A stretch of DNA of 64,000 bases, from assembly GCA_008107755.1 (NCBI GenBank), contig VIRH01000085.1, positions 180,484 through 244,483 on the forward strand, written 5' to 3'. The stretch is from Rhodobacterales bacterium (GTDB lineage Bacteria; Pseudomonadota; Alphaproteobacteria; Rhizobiales; Stappiaceae). Shown piece after piece: positions 9,335-17,826 of the stretch (its first letter is position 1; the number at the start of each line of letters is the position of its first letter). The notes below the pieces were generated by a model that had not been told where the DNA came from, ran no database searches, and saw nothing but the letters and a program-made list of their open reading frames with translations. Both the position numbers and the translations under genes were made by a program.

Positions 9335-10741
9335 TCAACTCCGTTGGAGGCCGGGGAACAGAAACACCTGGTTCGACGAGAAATCGTAGTCGGGATTTTC
9401 CCAGGCAATCATCTTTCCCGGATTGAGCAAACCTTTCGGGTCCGCCTGCTTCTTGAAAGCCAGTTGCACTTCATCCGTCTGTTTCATGCCGCCTTCCTCG
9501 AGTGTGTAGCGGTGCGGATTGAAGATAGGGCAGCCGTTATCCTCGTGAAGCCGCATGATCTCGTTGAGCCGGGCCTCACCCGAATACCGAACCACCGGCA
9601 GACCGAAGCAGGTGACGTTGCCGTCGAAGCGGACGTATTCCAGATGGCCCGGCACCTCGTCGCCAAACATCTCGTGCATCTTGCGCACCAGGTCCACCTG
9701 GTTCGGAAACGGGTAAAGGACCTGCAGATAGGTGATGGTCGGATCGACCCTCAGGCCGCGCAGCGTGGTGTGGTTCCAGGCAAGCTCATAGGCAGGCGGC
9801 AGGCGCTGAAGGTCCTCCTGCGAGGCCTTGTCCGAGCGGTAGAGCACCTCTCCCTTGGACTGGCGGGCCACGAAGGCGTCAAATGCCGGCATTGCAAACG
9901 GCGCCACCATCAGAACGGCGACCGATTGATCCTTGCGAATGAACTTCTGGTGCCGAAGGAAGTAATCATGCGGCAGCGGCGCAGCGATCGGGGCGATGTT
10001 CTTGGTCAGCAGCCCATCGAGATTTGCCAGTGCATCGCTGAAGGAGACAGCGTCCAAGAAATCATCGAAGCCGACCAGAACGTCGACCCAGTCATAACTT
10101 GCGGCAAGCGGCAGCTCCACCTCGGTGATGATACCGTTGGTGCCGTAGGCATGCATGACCTTCTGAAGGTCGTCGCCGGTCATCTCCAGCACCTGCGGCT
10201 CGGCTTCCATGGTCACGACCCTGAGCCGGATGACGTTGCCGAGATCTCTGAGGCCGCCCCAGTTGATGGAGCCGACGCCGCCGGACCCGCCCGCGATGAA
10301 GCCACCGACCGTCGCCGTGCGATAGGTTGACGGGTGCATGCGAAGCTCCTGTCCCGAGTGCGCCTTCGTCGCCGCATCGATATCGGCCATGATGGCGCCG
10401 GCTTCGGCAACTACGGAGCCGGGTCTGATCTCCCTGACCGCCGTCATCGCCGAAAGGCTGAGCACAACTCCGCCGGAAAGAGGCATGGCCTGACCGTAAT
10501 TGCCCGTACCCGCGCCGCGCGTCGTCACCGGCACGTCGGCCGCGTAACACGCCTTCAGAACACGGATGACCTCCTCTTCCGACTTCGGCGTGACGACCAG
10601 ATCCCCCGTCACTTCGTCCAGCTGCTTTTTCAGCACCGGCGAATACCAGAAGAAATCACGGCTCTTCTGGCGCACGATCTGCGGGTTGTCCTCGACCTGC
10701 AGTCCGTCGAGTTCGGCTTTGAGTGTTGCAATGGCGCTCAT
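9335..10741 (-). CDS. FAD-binding oxidase (GlcD/LDH-like, FAD_binding_4)
   Basis: About 468 residues. The N-terminal half has the PCMH-type FAD domain: VVTPKSEEEVIRVLKAC, then TTRGAGTGNYGQ and a later GGFIAGGSGGVGS motif that wraps the FAD pyrophosphate. The C-terminal part ends in a KxxxDPKGLLNPGKM motif typical of the glycolate oxidase/D-lactate dehydrogenase superfamily. It would oxidise a hydroxy- or amino-substituted substrate and pass electrons to a quinone or oxygen. ATG 10741 is taken as start; a GTG at 10753 overlaps the TGA of the upstream deaminase (GTGA) and is equally possible, and shows tight translational coupling. It is the fifth gene of the transporter/deaminase operon, so it probably acts on a product of that pathway. 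Substrate not predictable from sequence. Confidence 0.85.
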   Translation of the reverse strand: MSAIATLKAELDGLQVEDNPQIVRQKSRDFFWYSPVLKKQLDEVTGDLVVTPKSEEEVIRVLKACYAADVPVTTRGAGTGNYGQAMPLSGGVVLSLSAMTAVREIRPGSVVAEAGAIMADIDAATKAHSGQELRMHPSTYRTATVGGFIAGGSGGVGSINWGGLRDLGNVIRLRVVTMEAEPQVLEMTGDDLQKVMHAYGTNGIITEVELPLAASYDWVDVLVGFDDFLDAVSFSDALANLDGLLTKNIAPIAAPLPHDYFLRHQKFIRKDQSVAVLMVAPFAMPAFDAFVARQSKGEVLYRSDKASQEDLQRLPPAYELAWNHTTLRGLRVDPTITYLQVLYPFPNQVDLVRKMHEMFGDEVPGHLEYVRFDGNVTCFGLPVVRYSGEARLNEIMRLHEDNGCPIFNPHRYTLEEGGMKQTDEVQLAFKKQADPKGLLNPGKMIAWENPDYDFSSNQVFLFPGLQRS

Positions 10742-10749
10742 GGTTCCAG

Positions 10750-12069
10750 TCACTTCAGGGTCACAAGATGATCGAGTTCGCGGTAGTCCGGCAGGGTTGC
10801 GTCAATGGTGCGGCCCTTGCGCAGCACTTCACGCGGCCCGCCCGGCCGCGACAAAAGTTCGTTCCAGTTGCGCGCAGCAAACAGGATCATGTCCGCCGAC
10901 CTCCCCTCGGCCAGCCTGCAGTGCGGCACCGACATGAGATCCGCGGGCGTTGTAGTGATGCAGGAAACCCAATCGCCGGTCGGATGGTCCAGATGGCCGA
11001 TCCGGGTCGCCTGCGTGAACACTTCCACGAGATCGAGATCGCCATAGGCGTAAAAGGGATCCCGGGTGTTGTCGGAAGCGACGGCGACCGGAATGCCACG
11101 GGCGCGCATTTCGTGCAGCAGGGTGATGCCCCGCCGACGCGGCGTTCGCCCGGCGCCCCTGTCCTGCAGATAAAGATTGCACATCGGCAGGGAAACCACC
11201 GCGATGCCGGCTTGCGCCAGAAGATCCAGAGTACGGTCGGCCTCGTCCTGCGCATGCACCGACAACGAGCAGCAATGCCCGCACACGATGCGGCCCTCGA
11301 AACCGAGCCGAAGCGCCGTTTCCGCGATGTGCCTCAAGGTGACGGCAGTCGGGTCCAGGGTTTCATCGACGTGGAAATCAAGGTCGAGGCCATTTTCCAT
11401 CGCGGCCCTGAACACGGATTCCAGATGGCGGTCCAGATCCGGAACCATGTAGGTCACAGCCCCCATGATGCCGCCGGCGGCCGAGACGGTGCGGGTGATC
11501 GACGGCAGATAGGCATCGTCGGTCATCAGCCGGTCGATTCCGAACAGGCACACGGCCTGCAGGTCAATGCGCCCGGCCCAGTCACTACGGACCTCTTCAA
11601 AGACCGGCCAGCTGATTGAATCCTGTGGCGGAAGACTGTCTATATGGGTGCGGATCGCCGAGGTTCCGTGAGCGAAGGCGCATTTCAGCGCAAACTCCAT
11701 GCGTGCCCGCACGTCTTCCGCCGACCAGTTGGCCACACGATCCTCGCCAACAGCGGTCAGAGCACTCTGAAAGAGCCCGTCCGGATTGGGCTTGCGCGGC
11801 CAGATATGCCCCTTGTCGAGATGGGTATGCAGATCGACAAGGGTCGGCAGGACAAGTCCGCCGTCGAGATAGAACACCGGCACATCATCCCTGCGCGGCA
11901 GCGACCCGGCCGGTCCCATCGCGGTGAGCCTCCCGTCCGCAACTCCCAGATCCATACGCAGGAGTGCACCCGGATCATCCGCCGTCGTGCCGGCAATCAG
12001 GCAGGCCGGGACGGTGGCGTTGGTCAGCAGCGCGGTGCCACTGACGCCGCTCTTGGAAACAGCCGCCAT
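10750..12069 (-). CDS. Cytosine deaminase-like amidohydrolase
   Basis: A 439-residue metal-dependent hydrolase of the cytosine deaminase/CodA branch of the amidohydrolase superfamily. Visible active-site motifs in order are HTHLDK (metal-binding HxH), HVDE, GHC and SDNTRDPF with the final metal-binding Asp. Family members deaminate cytosine, isocytosine, creatinine or related rings in the cytoplasm. The stop codon of the upstream permease directly abuts its ATG (TGAATG), and its own TGA overlaps the possible GTG start of the FAD oxidase, so the genes are co-translated. CodA proper is usually about 430 residues, so length fits. The exact base is uncertain; the transporter in the operon suggests a pyrimidine-like substrate brought in from outside. 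Confidence 0.88.
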   Translation of the reverse strand: MAAVSKSGVSGTALLTNATVPACLIAGTTADDPGALLRMDLGVADGRLTAMGPAGSLPRRDDVPVFYLDGGLVLPTLVDLHTHLDKGHIWPRKPNPDGLFQSALTAVGEDRVANWSAEDVRARMEFALKCAFAHGTSAIRTHIDSLPPQDSISWPVFEEVRSDWAGRIDLQAVCLFGIDRLMTDDAYLPSITRTVSAAGGIMGAVTYMVPDLDRHLESVFRAAMENGLDLDFHVDETLDPTAVTLRHIAETALRLGFEGRIVCGHCCSLSVHAQDEADRTLDLLAQAGIAVVSLPMCNLYLQDRGAGRTPRRRGITLLHEMRARGIPVAVASDNTRDPFYAYGDLDLVEVFTQATRIGHLDHPTGDWVSCITTTPADLMSVPHCRLAEGRSADMILFAARNWNELLSRPGGPREVLRKGRTIDATLPDYRELDHLVTLK

Positions 12070-12954
12070 TCAGGCCTCCCGCTTCAGGGCACTCTCGTGC
12101 CACTTGCGCAGGATCATGTGGGACAGAAGAGTTGTCGTCAGGAAGATCAGGACACCGGTGAAGGAAATCAGCACAAGGGCCGCATACATGCGCGGTATGT
12201 TCAGCCGATAGCTCGATTCCAGCAGAAGGTTGGCAAGCCCCGACCCGGACCCGGCCGACCCTGCCACGAATTCCGCAACGATTGCGCCGATCAGCGACAG
12301 GCCACCGGCGATTTTCACACCGCCGAGGAAATACGGCATCGCGGACGGCAGCCTCAGGAAGCGCAGGGTCTGCCAGCGATTGGCCCCGTATAGCCTGAAG
12401 AGATACTGCAGATTGTGATCGACCGAATTGAGCCCGAGCGTCGTGTTGGACAGGATTGGAAAGAACGCGACAATCCATGCGCAGATCAGGAGCCCCACGG
12501 TCAGGGAGTCGACATAAATGAGGATCAGCGGAGCCACCGCGATGACCGGCGTGACCTGCAACGTCACCGCATAAGGGAAGAATGTGATCTCGACCCACTT
12601 CGACTGCGTGAAAAGGATCGACAATCCGAGACCGCCGACCGTGGCAAGAAAGAGCGCGCCGAAGGTGATCTTGAGCGTGTTGAGAAGCGCAGTGCTCATG
12701 ATCGGCCAGTCGGCGAACAACGTCTCCATGACGAGGCCGGGACGCGGCAGGATATAGTGCTTCACGTCATACCAGACGCAGATCCGGTCCCAGAAGAAGA
12801 CCGTGACCACGAAGCTGATCAGGGGAACCACCCAGCGGCCGATGGCCTCTATGCGTTTCGCCTTCGATCGGCGGAGTTCTTCCGCATCGAGGGGAACCGC
12901 ATTTGCGTGTTCACCCAGGACCGGCTTTTCCGAAAAGGCAACACTCATGTCCAT
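12070..12954 (-). CDS. ABC transporter permease (SsuC/ThiX type)
   Basis: A 294-residue inner-membrane permease with a cytoplasmic N-terminus and about six hydrophobic helices starting near residue 40. The binding-protein-dependent transport signature (the EAA loop contacting the ATPase) is seen around LYGANRWQTLRFLRLPSAMP, residues about 185-210. This is the BPD_transp_1 family as found in aliphatic sulfonate, nitrate, hydroxymethylpyrimidine and riboflavin importers. It sits between the ATPase gene (33 bp upstream) and the deaminase gene (no gap). Confidence 0.9.
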   Translation of the reverse strand: MDMSVAFSEKPVLGEHANAVPLDAEELRRSKAKRIEAIGRWVVPLISFVVTVFFWDRICVWYDVKHYILPRPGLVMETLFADWPIMSTALLNTLKITFGALFLATVGGLGLSILFTQSKWVEITFFPYAVTLQVTPVIAVAPLILIYVDSLTVGLLICAWIVAFFPILSNTTLGLNSVDHNLQYLFRLYGANRWQTLRFLRLPSAMPYFLGGVKIAGGLSLIGAIVAEFVAGSAGSGSGLANLLLESSYRLNIPRMYAALVLISFTGVLIFLTTTLLSHMILRKWHESALKREA

Positions 12955-12987
12955 TTCCTCATGGTCCGCCCGTGATCCGGACGGACC

Positions 12988-13809
12988 TCACAAATGATCT
13001 GCCGACCCCATGGCCGCATGAAGCGCGCCCGAGACATCCCGGCAGTAGGCGGAATATTCAGACGAGGTACGAAAGTCCTCGTCGCGCGGGTAAGGCGCAT
13101 CGATCGGCATGTCGTTGACCACTCGCCCCGGCCGGGCGGCCATGACGACGATCCTGTTCGACAGGTAGACGGACTCGAACACCGAATGCGTGACGAAGAG
13201 CACCGTCCAGCCGAAGGTCTGCCAAAGATTGAGAAGGTCGTTGTTCAACTTGAACCGGGTAATCTCGTCGAGCGCGGCAAACGGCTCGTCCATCAGCAGC
13301 ACCTTTGGCTTCGTCACCAGCGCACGCGCGATCGAGACCCGCATCTTCATGCCGCCGGAGAGCTCTCGCGGGTAGCTGCCGGCAAATTGCGCCAGCCCGA
13401 CCATTTCCAGGGCTTCCGTGACCCGCGCCTCCGCCGCCCGTTTCGACACCCCCTTCAGCCGAAGCGGCAGCCAGACATTGGCAAAGACGGTGGCCCATGG
13501 CATCAGCGTCGGTTCCTGAAAGACGAAGCTGAGTTCGTGCTCCTTCTGCCCGCCCGCTTCCTGCGGCCATTCCACCCGGCCCGTGGTGGGGCCGGTCAGG
13601 CCCGTCACGATCCTCAAGGCGGTCGACTTGCCGCAGCCGGACGGACCCAGAAGCGAGACGAACTGGCCTTCCAGAATATCGAGCGACATATCGTTGAGGG
13701 CGACTGTTCCGTTTGAAAAGGTCTTGGAAATCCCTTTTAGCGAAATGATCGGGGCGCCCCCCGAGTGCGTTTCCTGCATGATCTTGTTCTGTGCCATGGC
13801 CGTCATCAT
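12988..13809 (-). CDS. ABC transporter ATP-binding protein (SsuB/ThiZ type)
   Basis: A 273-residue ATPase with Walker A GPSGCGKST near residues 55-63, the Q-loop FVFQEPTLMPW, the signature RELSGGMKMRVSIARAL, Walker B VLLMDEPFAALDE and the switch His in FVTHS. It energises the neighbouring permease. ATG 13809 is preferred because GGAA lies about nine bases upstream; ATGs at 13836, 13806 and 13797 are alternatives. It follows the binding-protein gene by about 60 bp. Confidence 0.9.
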   Translation of the reverse strand: MMTAMAQNKIMQETHSGGAPIISLKGISKTFSNGTVALNDMSLDILEGQFVSLLGPSGCGKSTALRIVTGLTGPTTGRVEWPQEAGGQKEHELSFVFQEPTLMPWATVFANVWLPLRLKGVSKRAAEARVTEALEMVGLAQFAGSYPRELSGGMKMRVSIARALVTKPKVLLMDEPFAALDEITRFKLNNDLLNLWQTFGWTVLFVTHSVFESVYLSNRIVVMAARPGRVVNDMPIDAPYPRDEDFRTSSEYSAYCRDVSGALHAAMGSADHL

Positions 13810-13867
13810 CGATTCAGTTTCCGGCCATGGTTGCATTTTTTCGGTTCGACACGAAGCTGCTCCCGGT

Positions 13868-14884
13868 TCAGTTGCCGAGCAGCTTTTTCTTCAGGTCGAC
13901 ACCCACACCCTTGTTCACGAATTCAAGGGTATAGGACTTGGTGTAGTCGACCTCCGGCTTGACGACACCGGCCGCCACCATCTTGTCGAAAAAGGACTTG
14001 TTGCGCTCGTCCGTCATGGCTCCGATGCCAAGCTCCAGCGCATCTCCGCTGTCGACGATGCCGTATTCCTTCATCTTCTCGATGGAGAACATCATCTGTT
14101 CGTCGGACATGCCGGGATTGTCTTTCTTGATCAGCTCAAGAGCCTTGGAATTGTCGCCGTACAGGAAATTCACCCAGCCGATCGCCGACCCTTCGACGAA
14201 GCATTTGACGACTTCCGGCTTGGTTTCGACAAGCTCCGTGCGCGTTTCCACCGTGGTCGCGTAGGTGTCATATCCATGGTCGGCTATCAGGAAGATGTTC
14301 GGCGTGAAACCGCCTTCCTTCTCGATGGCGTACGGCTCGGAGGTGACATAGCCCTGCTGGCCGATGCGCTTGTCGGCAAGAAACGGAGCGGAATTGAAGG
14401 TGTAGGGTTTGACCTGTTCGTCAGTGAAACCGAACTCGGCCTTCATCCACTGATAGAAGGAATTGAGACCGCCCTTGCCGAGCAGGAGATCGATTTCCTT
14501 CAGGCTTTCCCAGGTATCCAGTCCCTCACCCGGGTGGGTCATCAGGATCTGCGGTTCCTTCTGGAAATGCCCCGCGACCACAACGGTCGGGATGTCCTGC
14601 TCCACGGCCGAAAAGGCCTGCAGCATGTTGCCGCCCATCAGGAAATCGATCTTTCCGACCGGAAGCAAAATGCGGTTGTTCGCCTGCGGCCCGCCCGGTT
14701 TGATTTCCACGTTCAGCCCGCAGGCTTCGTAGGTGCCGTCGGCCAGGGCCTGATAATAACCGCCATGCTCCGCCTGGGCGACCCAGTTGGTGCCGAAGCT
14801 GACCTTTTCCAGCGCCTGCGCGCTGGTGGTGGCACCCAGGGCAAACACCGCTGCCGCTAATCCGAATTGTCTTGAAAGAACCAT
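13868..14884 (-). CDS. NMT1/THI5-like ABC substrate-binding protein
   Basis: A 338-residue periplasmic binding protein of the SsuA/THI5 fold. A typical signal peptide (MVLSRQF then a hydrophobic core ending SAQALE) is followed by FGTNWVAQAEHGGYYQAL and GGPQANNRILLPVGKIDF, the region that holds small heterocycles in ThiY/RibY-type proteins. A strong Shine-Dalgarno GGGGAAGGCGG fixes the start at 14884 rather than the longer frame to 15004. It is the first gene of the minus-strand operon and would set specificity. The resemblance to hydroxymethylpyrimidine/riboflavin binders together with the downstream deaminase points to a pyrimidine or related ring; this is inference. Confidence 0.88.
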   Translation of the reverse strand: MVLSRQFGLAAAVFALGATTSAQALEKVSFGTNWVAQAEHGGYYQALADGTYEACGLNVEIKPGGPQANNRILLPVGKIDFLMGGNMLQAFSAVEQDIPTVVVAGHFQKEPQILMTHPGEGLDTWESLKEIDLLLGKGGLNSFYQWMKAEFGFTDEQVKPYTFNSAPFLADKRIGQQGYVTSEPYAIEKEGGFTPNIFLIADHGYDTYATTVETRTELVETKPEVVKCFVEGSAIGWVNFLYGDNSKALELIKKDNPGMSDEQMMFSIEKMKEYGIVDSGDALELGIGAMTDERNKSFFDKMVAAGVVKPEVDYTKSYTLEFVNKGVGVDLKKKLLGN

Positions 14885-15181
14885 TTTCCGCCTTCCCCTT
14901 TTCACTCGAGCACCGTGCAGGTCATCCGGCCCACAACGGGCCGAAAGCGCTGCCGCTGTGCCAAGAAAGGCCCTGAGAGCGGAATAGCCAATGAGGAGCC
15001 CCATTGCTGGAACGGGCTCATGTCGGAACGGGCGCTGACGTTTCGCGCCTCATTCACGGCAGAGACTTGCACAAGCCAGAATGCCTGTCAGCACAAAAAG
15101 TAGACGCGAATAAAATTCAATCAATCGATCAAAAATTAAGCAGGCTCGCCATTTGCACAAGGACTGTCACCGGGGTAGCTT
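14885..15181. promoter_or_regulatory. Divergent intergenic region between transporter operon and ridA-like gene
   Basis: About 300 bp between two divergently read units. The middle (about 15095-15160) is AT-rich, including AAAATTCAATCAATCGATC, and is the likely site of back-to-back promoters and any shared operator. I cannot assign promoter boxes or a regulator with confidence, and no regulator gene lies next to it. Confidence 0.45.
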
Positions 15182-15604
15182 GTGCGCCATTTCCACCTCG
15201 GGACAGTCATCTTGAAACGCGCACACACCCCTGCGGGCATTCGCCCGCCCTTCGCCCGCTACAGCCATGCCATTGAGGTGCCGCCGGGCCACCGGCTGCT
15301 TGTTGCCTCCGGTCAGCTCGGGATCGACACGGATGACAGCATCCCTGCGAATGTCGAAGGTCAGACACGGCTTTGCTTTGCGAACATCCGTGCCATCCTC
15401 GAAGAGGCTGACATGTCTATGGACGACATCGTCAGGATCAATGCCTATGTGACGGGGCGCGAGCATCTGCCCGGCTACATGAAGGTGCGCGACGAATTCA
15501 TCTCGACGCCGCCTCCCGCCTCCACGCTGATGATTGTCTCCGGTTTCGCCCGCGAGGAATTTTTTGTCGAGGTGGAAGTGCTTGCGGCAAGCGAAGAACG
15601 ATAA
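15182..15604 (+). CDS. RidA family (YjgF/YER057c/UK114) protein
   Basis: A protein of up to 140 residues with the RidA fold: RYSHAIEVPPGHRLLVASGQLG near the N-terminus, QTRLCFANIRAILEEADMSMDDIVRINAYVT in the middle and a C-terminal EVEVLA strand. RidA proteins hydrolyse reactive enamines/imines such as 2-aminoacrylate; the pyrimidine-pathway member RutC acts on aminoacrylate. Start is uncertain: GTG 15182 has GGGG upstream, but family members usually begin at LKR, i.e. TTG 15212. The gene is 25 bp ahead of the creatininase-family gene and divergent from the transporter operon, which suggests it handles an unstable intermediate of the same pathway. Confidence 0.85.
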   Translation: MRHFHLGTVILKRAHTPAGIRPPFARYSHAIEVPPGHRLLVASGQLGIDTDDSIPANVEGQTRLCFANIRAILEEADMSMDDIVRINAYVTGREHLPGYMKVRDEFISTPPPASTLMIVSGFAREEFFVEVEVLAASEER

Positions 15605-15629
15605 GACAGAACCTTACGAGACTTTTCTC

Positions 15630-16448
15630 ATGCAGAACATGAATCTTCCCACCCGTTACTGGCACGAAATGACAACGACGGACTTCGCGGACCCGCAAGT
15701 ATCTGACTGGATCGCGATCCTGCCTGTCGCCGCCATCGAGCAGCACGGACCGCACCTGCCGGTCTACACCGACACGGCAATCGCCGAGGGCCAGATCCGC
15801 AGGACGATCGAATTGTTGCCGGACGATATTCCGGCAACCTTCCTGCCGGTGCAGGCGGTCGGAAAATCCAACGAGCACATCTCGTCGCCCGGCACACTCA
15901 CGCTTAGCTGGGAGACCGGCATCAAGGCCTGGAGCGAGATCGGCGAGAGCGTGGCCAGAGCCGGCATCCGCAAACTGGTGATCGTCAACTCCCACGGCGG
16001 CAACGTGCCGCTGATCGACACGATCACCCGTGAGCTGCGCGTCAATCTCGGCATGCTCGCCGTCGGCACGGCCTGGGCCCGCTTCGGACAGCCGAACGGC
16101 CTCTTCTCGGAGCACGAGCGCAGCTTCGGCATCCATGGCGGCGACATCGAAACCTCGATCATGCTGCACCTTCACCCGGATCTCGTGCGTATGGACAAGG
16201 CGAAGAACTTCCGATCCACCCAGGAAAAGCTGGTGGAAGACTTCAAGTACCTGCGCGCCCACGGGCAGCAGCAGTTCGGCTGGAAATCCCAGGATCTCAA
16301 TCCTGCCGGCGCCGTCGGCGACGCCTCGAACGCGACCGCCGAAAAAGGCCGCCAGTCCCTCGACCACGCAGCCGATGGCTTCGTCGATCTGCTGAAGGAC
16401 ATCCATGCCTTCGACATGTCGCGCCTGTGGCAGGCGCCTGACACCTGA
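15630..16448 (+). CDS. Creatininase-family amidohydrolase
   Basis: A 272-residue protein with the metal-binding signatures of the creatininase family: an early E-H-G-P-H segment (AAIEQHGPHLPVYTDT), VNSHGGN in the middle and the HGGDIETS motif near residue 170. Members hydrolyse cyclic or linear amides (creatinine, formamidopyrimidine nucleotides, dehydro-inosose-type lactones) in the cytoplasm. ATG 15630 is chosen; ATG 15639 is possible. It follows the RidA gene closely on the same strand, so it is most likely co-transcribed with it, and is opposite the transporter/deaminase operon. The true substrate is not creatinine by any evidence here. Confidence 0.85.
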   Translation: MQNMNLPTRYWHEMTTTDFADPQVSDWIAILPVAAIEQHGPHLPVYTDTAIAEGQIRRTIELLPDDIPATFLPVQAVGKSNEHISSPGTLTLSWETGIKAWSEIGESVARAGIRKLVIVNSHGGNVPLIDTITRELRVNLGMLAVGTAWARFGQPNGLFSEHERSFGIHGGDIETSIMLHLHPDLVRMDKAKNFRSTQEKLVEDFKYLRAHGQQQFGWKSQDLNPAGAVGDASNATAEKGRQSLDHAADGFVDLLKDIHAFDMSRLWQAPDT

Positions 16449-16476
16449 AAAGTCTGAACGGTAGCTGGGAGACTTG

Positions 16477-16516
16477 GTGACGGTGCCTATTCAGGAAAGA
16501 CGCCTGGCACCGTCAC
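16477..16516 (+). terminator. Perfect 11-bp hairpin after the creatininase-family gene
   Basis: GTGACGGTGCC at 16477-16487 is exactly complementary to GGCACCGTCAC at 16506-16516 with an 18-base loop. It begins 28 bp after the stop codon, so it may end the ridA-creatininase transcript, but no T-run follows the stem, so it may instead be an RNA-stabilising structure or a repeat-element palindrome. Confidence 0.5.
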
Positions 16517-16535
16517 GCCCACTTTGGCAACGCCT

Positions 16536-16635
16536 AAGCAGCTGATAGGAGGTAGCGCAAATAAAACGCGCCCAAGTAGCCGATAGGCGGTAGCGAAAAC
16601 AAAAACTGCTCAAGTAGCCGGCAGGCGGTAGCGCC
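16536..16635. repeat. Three tandem copies of a 38-bp repeat next to tRNA-Leu
   Basis: The core AAGTAGCCGATAGGCGGTAG begins at 16536, 16574 and 16612, a period of 38 bp, with few substitutions per copy and a more variable A-rich tail. The array ends about ten bases from the encoded CCA end of the tRNA-Leu. Read on the tRNA strand the tails become T-runs, so transcripts leaving the tRNA meet two T-rich tracts. Confidence 0.8.
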
Positions 16636-16642
16636 GAAATTA

Positions 16643-16728
16643 TGGTGCGGGCGACGGGACTCGAACCCGTACAGCCTAGGGCCGAGGGATTTTAAGTCCC
16701 TTGTGTCTACCAGTTCCACCACGCCCGC
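16643..16728 (-). tRNA. tRNA-Leu (UAA anticodon)
   Basis: Read on the minus strand the gene starts GCGGGCGTGGTGGAACTGG and ends CGCCCGCACCA. Acceptor arms GCGGGCG/CGCCCGC pair fully, the T-loop has GGTTCGAGTCC, the anticodon loop CTTAAAA gives UAA, and a long variable arm is present as expected for a class II leucine tRNA. CCA is encoded in the DNA. Length 86 nt. Confidence 0.97.
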
Positions 16729-16990
16729 ATGTGGCATTCCCCTAACCGGCCTTTCGAAAAATCGCAAGTGAGGGGAACCCGAAATCCCCGGCGACACATC
16801 TCGCTTGCGGCTTTCAGCCTGCCCTTTTGCGAACCGGTTGCCGATCGGTTGTGCTTTTGATCCAACTGGAACTGGAAATTCGCGCCTGCTGAGAGTATGT
16901 GAACAGGTAACACAGAGATGAGATGAAGCGGCCCCCGCGGGCAGGACAAGCCACGGGCCGCACGACACGAACTTGAGACACGAAGAACCC

Positions 16991-17824
16991 ATGGTCAGCT
17001 ATATCGACGCCGCAGAAGCCCCCTTGAAGAACACGGGACAGATTCGCCTCTACAGCCGTGAGGATTTCGAGGGCATGATGCGTGCGGGACAGCTGACTGC
17101 CGCCTGCCTCGACGAACTGGCCGACATCGTGAAGCCCGGCACGACCACGCAGGAGATCGACGATTTCGTCTACCAGTACGGCATGGACCACAATGCGGTT
17201 CCCGCGACGCTGAATTATCGCGGCTACACCAAGTCGACCTGCACCTCGATCAATCACGTCGTCTGTCACGGCATCCCGAACGAGAAGCCTCTGCGCGAGG
17301 GCGATATCGTCAATATCGACGTGACCTATATCGTCGACGGCTGGCACGGCGATTCCAGCCGGATGTACCCGGTCGGCGAATTGAAGCGCGCCGCCGAACG
17401 GCTGGTCGAGGTGACATACAAGTCGCTTATCCGCGGCATCGAGGCCGCCAAACCCGGCAACACGACCGGCGACATCGGCGCCGCCATCCAGACCTACGTG
17501 GAAGCCCAGCGCTGCTCCGTCGTGCGCGACTTCTGCGGCCACGGCGTCGGCAAGCTGTTTCACGACACGCCCAATATCCTGCACTACGGCCGGCCCGGCG
17601 AAGGTGTTGAACTGAAGCCAGGGATGATCTTCACCATCGAACCGATGGTCAACCTCGGCCGCCCGCACGTGAAGGTTCTCAGCGACGGCTGGACCGCCGT
17701 CACGCGGGACCGCTCCCTCTCCGCCCAGTTCGAGCACTCCATCGGCATCACGCCCGAGGGCTGCGAGATCTTCACCCTGTCTCCCAACGGCGTTCACAAG
17801 CCCGGTTTTCCGAACGACAACTGA
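16991..17824 (+). CDS. map: Type I methionine aminopeptidase
   Basis: A 277-residue enzyme that removes the initiator methionine from nascent proteins. The five metal ligands of the pita-bread fold can be followed: the two Asp in [18 protein letters not shown], the His in [13 protein letters not shown], Glu in FTIEPM and Glu in FEHSIG. ATG 16991 is the start; an upstream in-frame TTG at 16973 adds only six residues. radC starts two bases after its stop, so the two genes form an operon. Confidence 0.96.
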   Translation: MVSYIDAAEAPLKNTGQIRLYSREDFEGMMRAGQLTAACLDELADIVKPGTTTQEIDDFVYQYGMDHNAVPATLNYRGYTKSTCTSINHVVCHGIPNEKPLREGDIVNIDVTYIVDGWHGDSSRMYPVGELKRAAERLVEVTYKSLIRGIEAAKPGNTTGDIGAAIQTYVEAQRCSVVRDFCGHGVGKLFHDTPNILHYGRPGEGVELKPGMIFTIEPMVNLGRPHVKVLSDGWTAVTRDRSLSAQFEHSIGITPEGCEIFTLSPNGVHKPGFPNDN

Positions 17825-17826
17825 GC

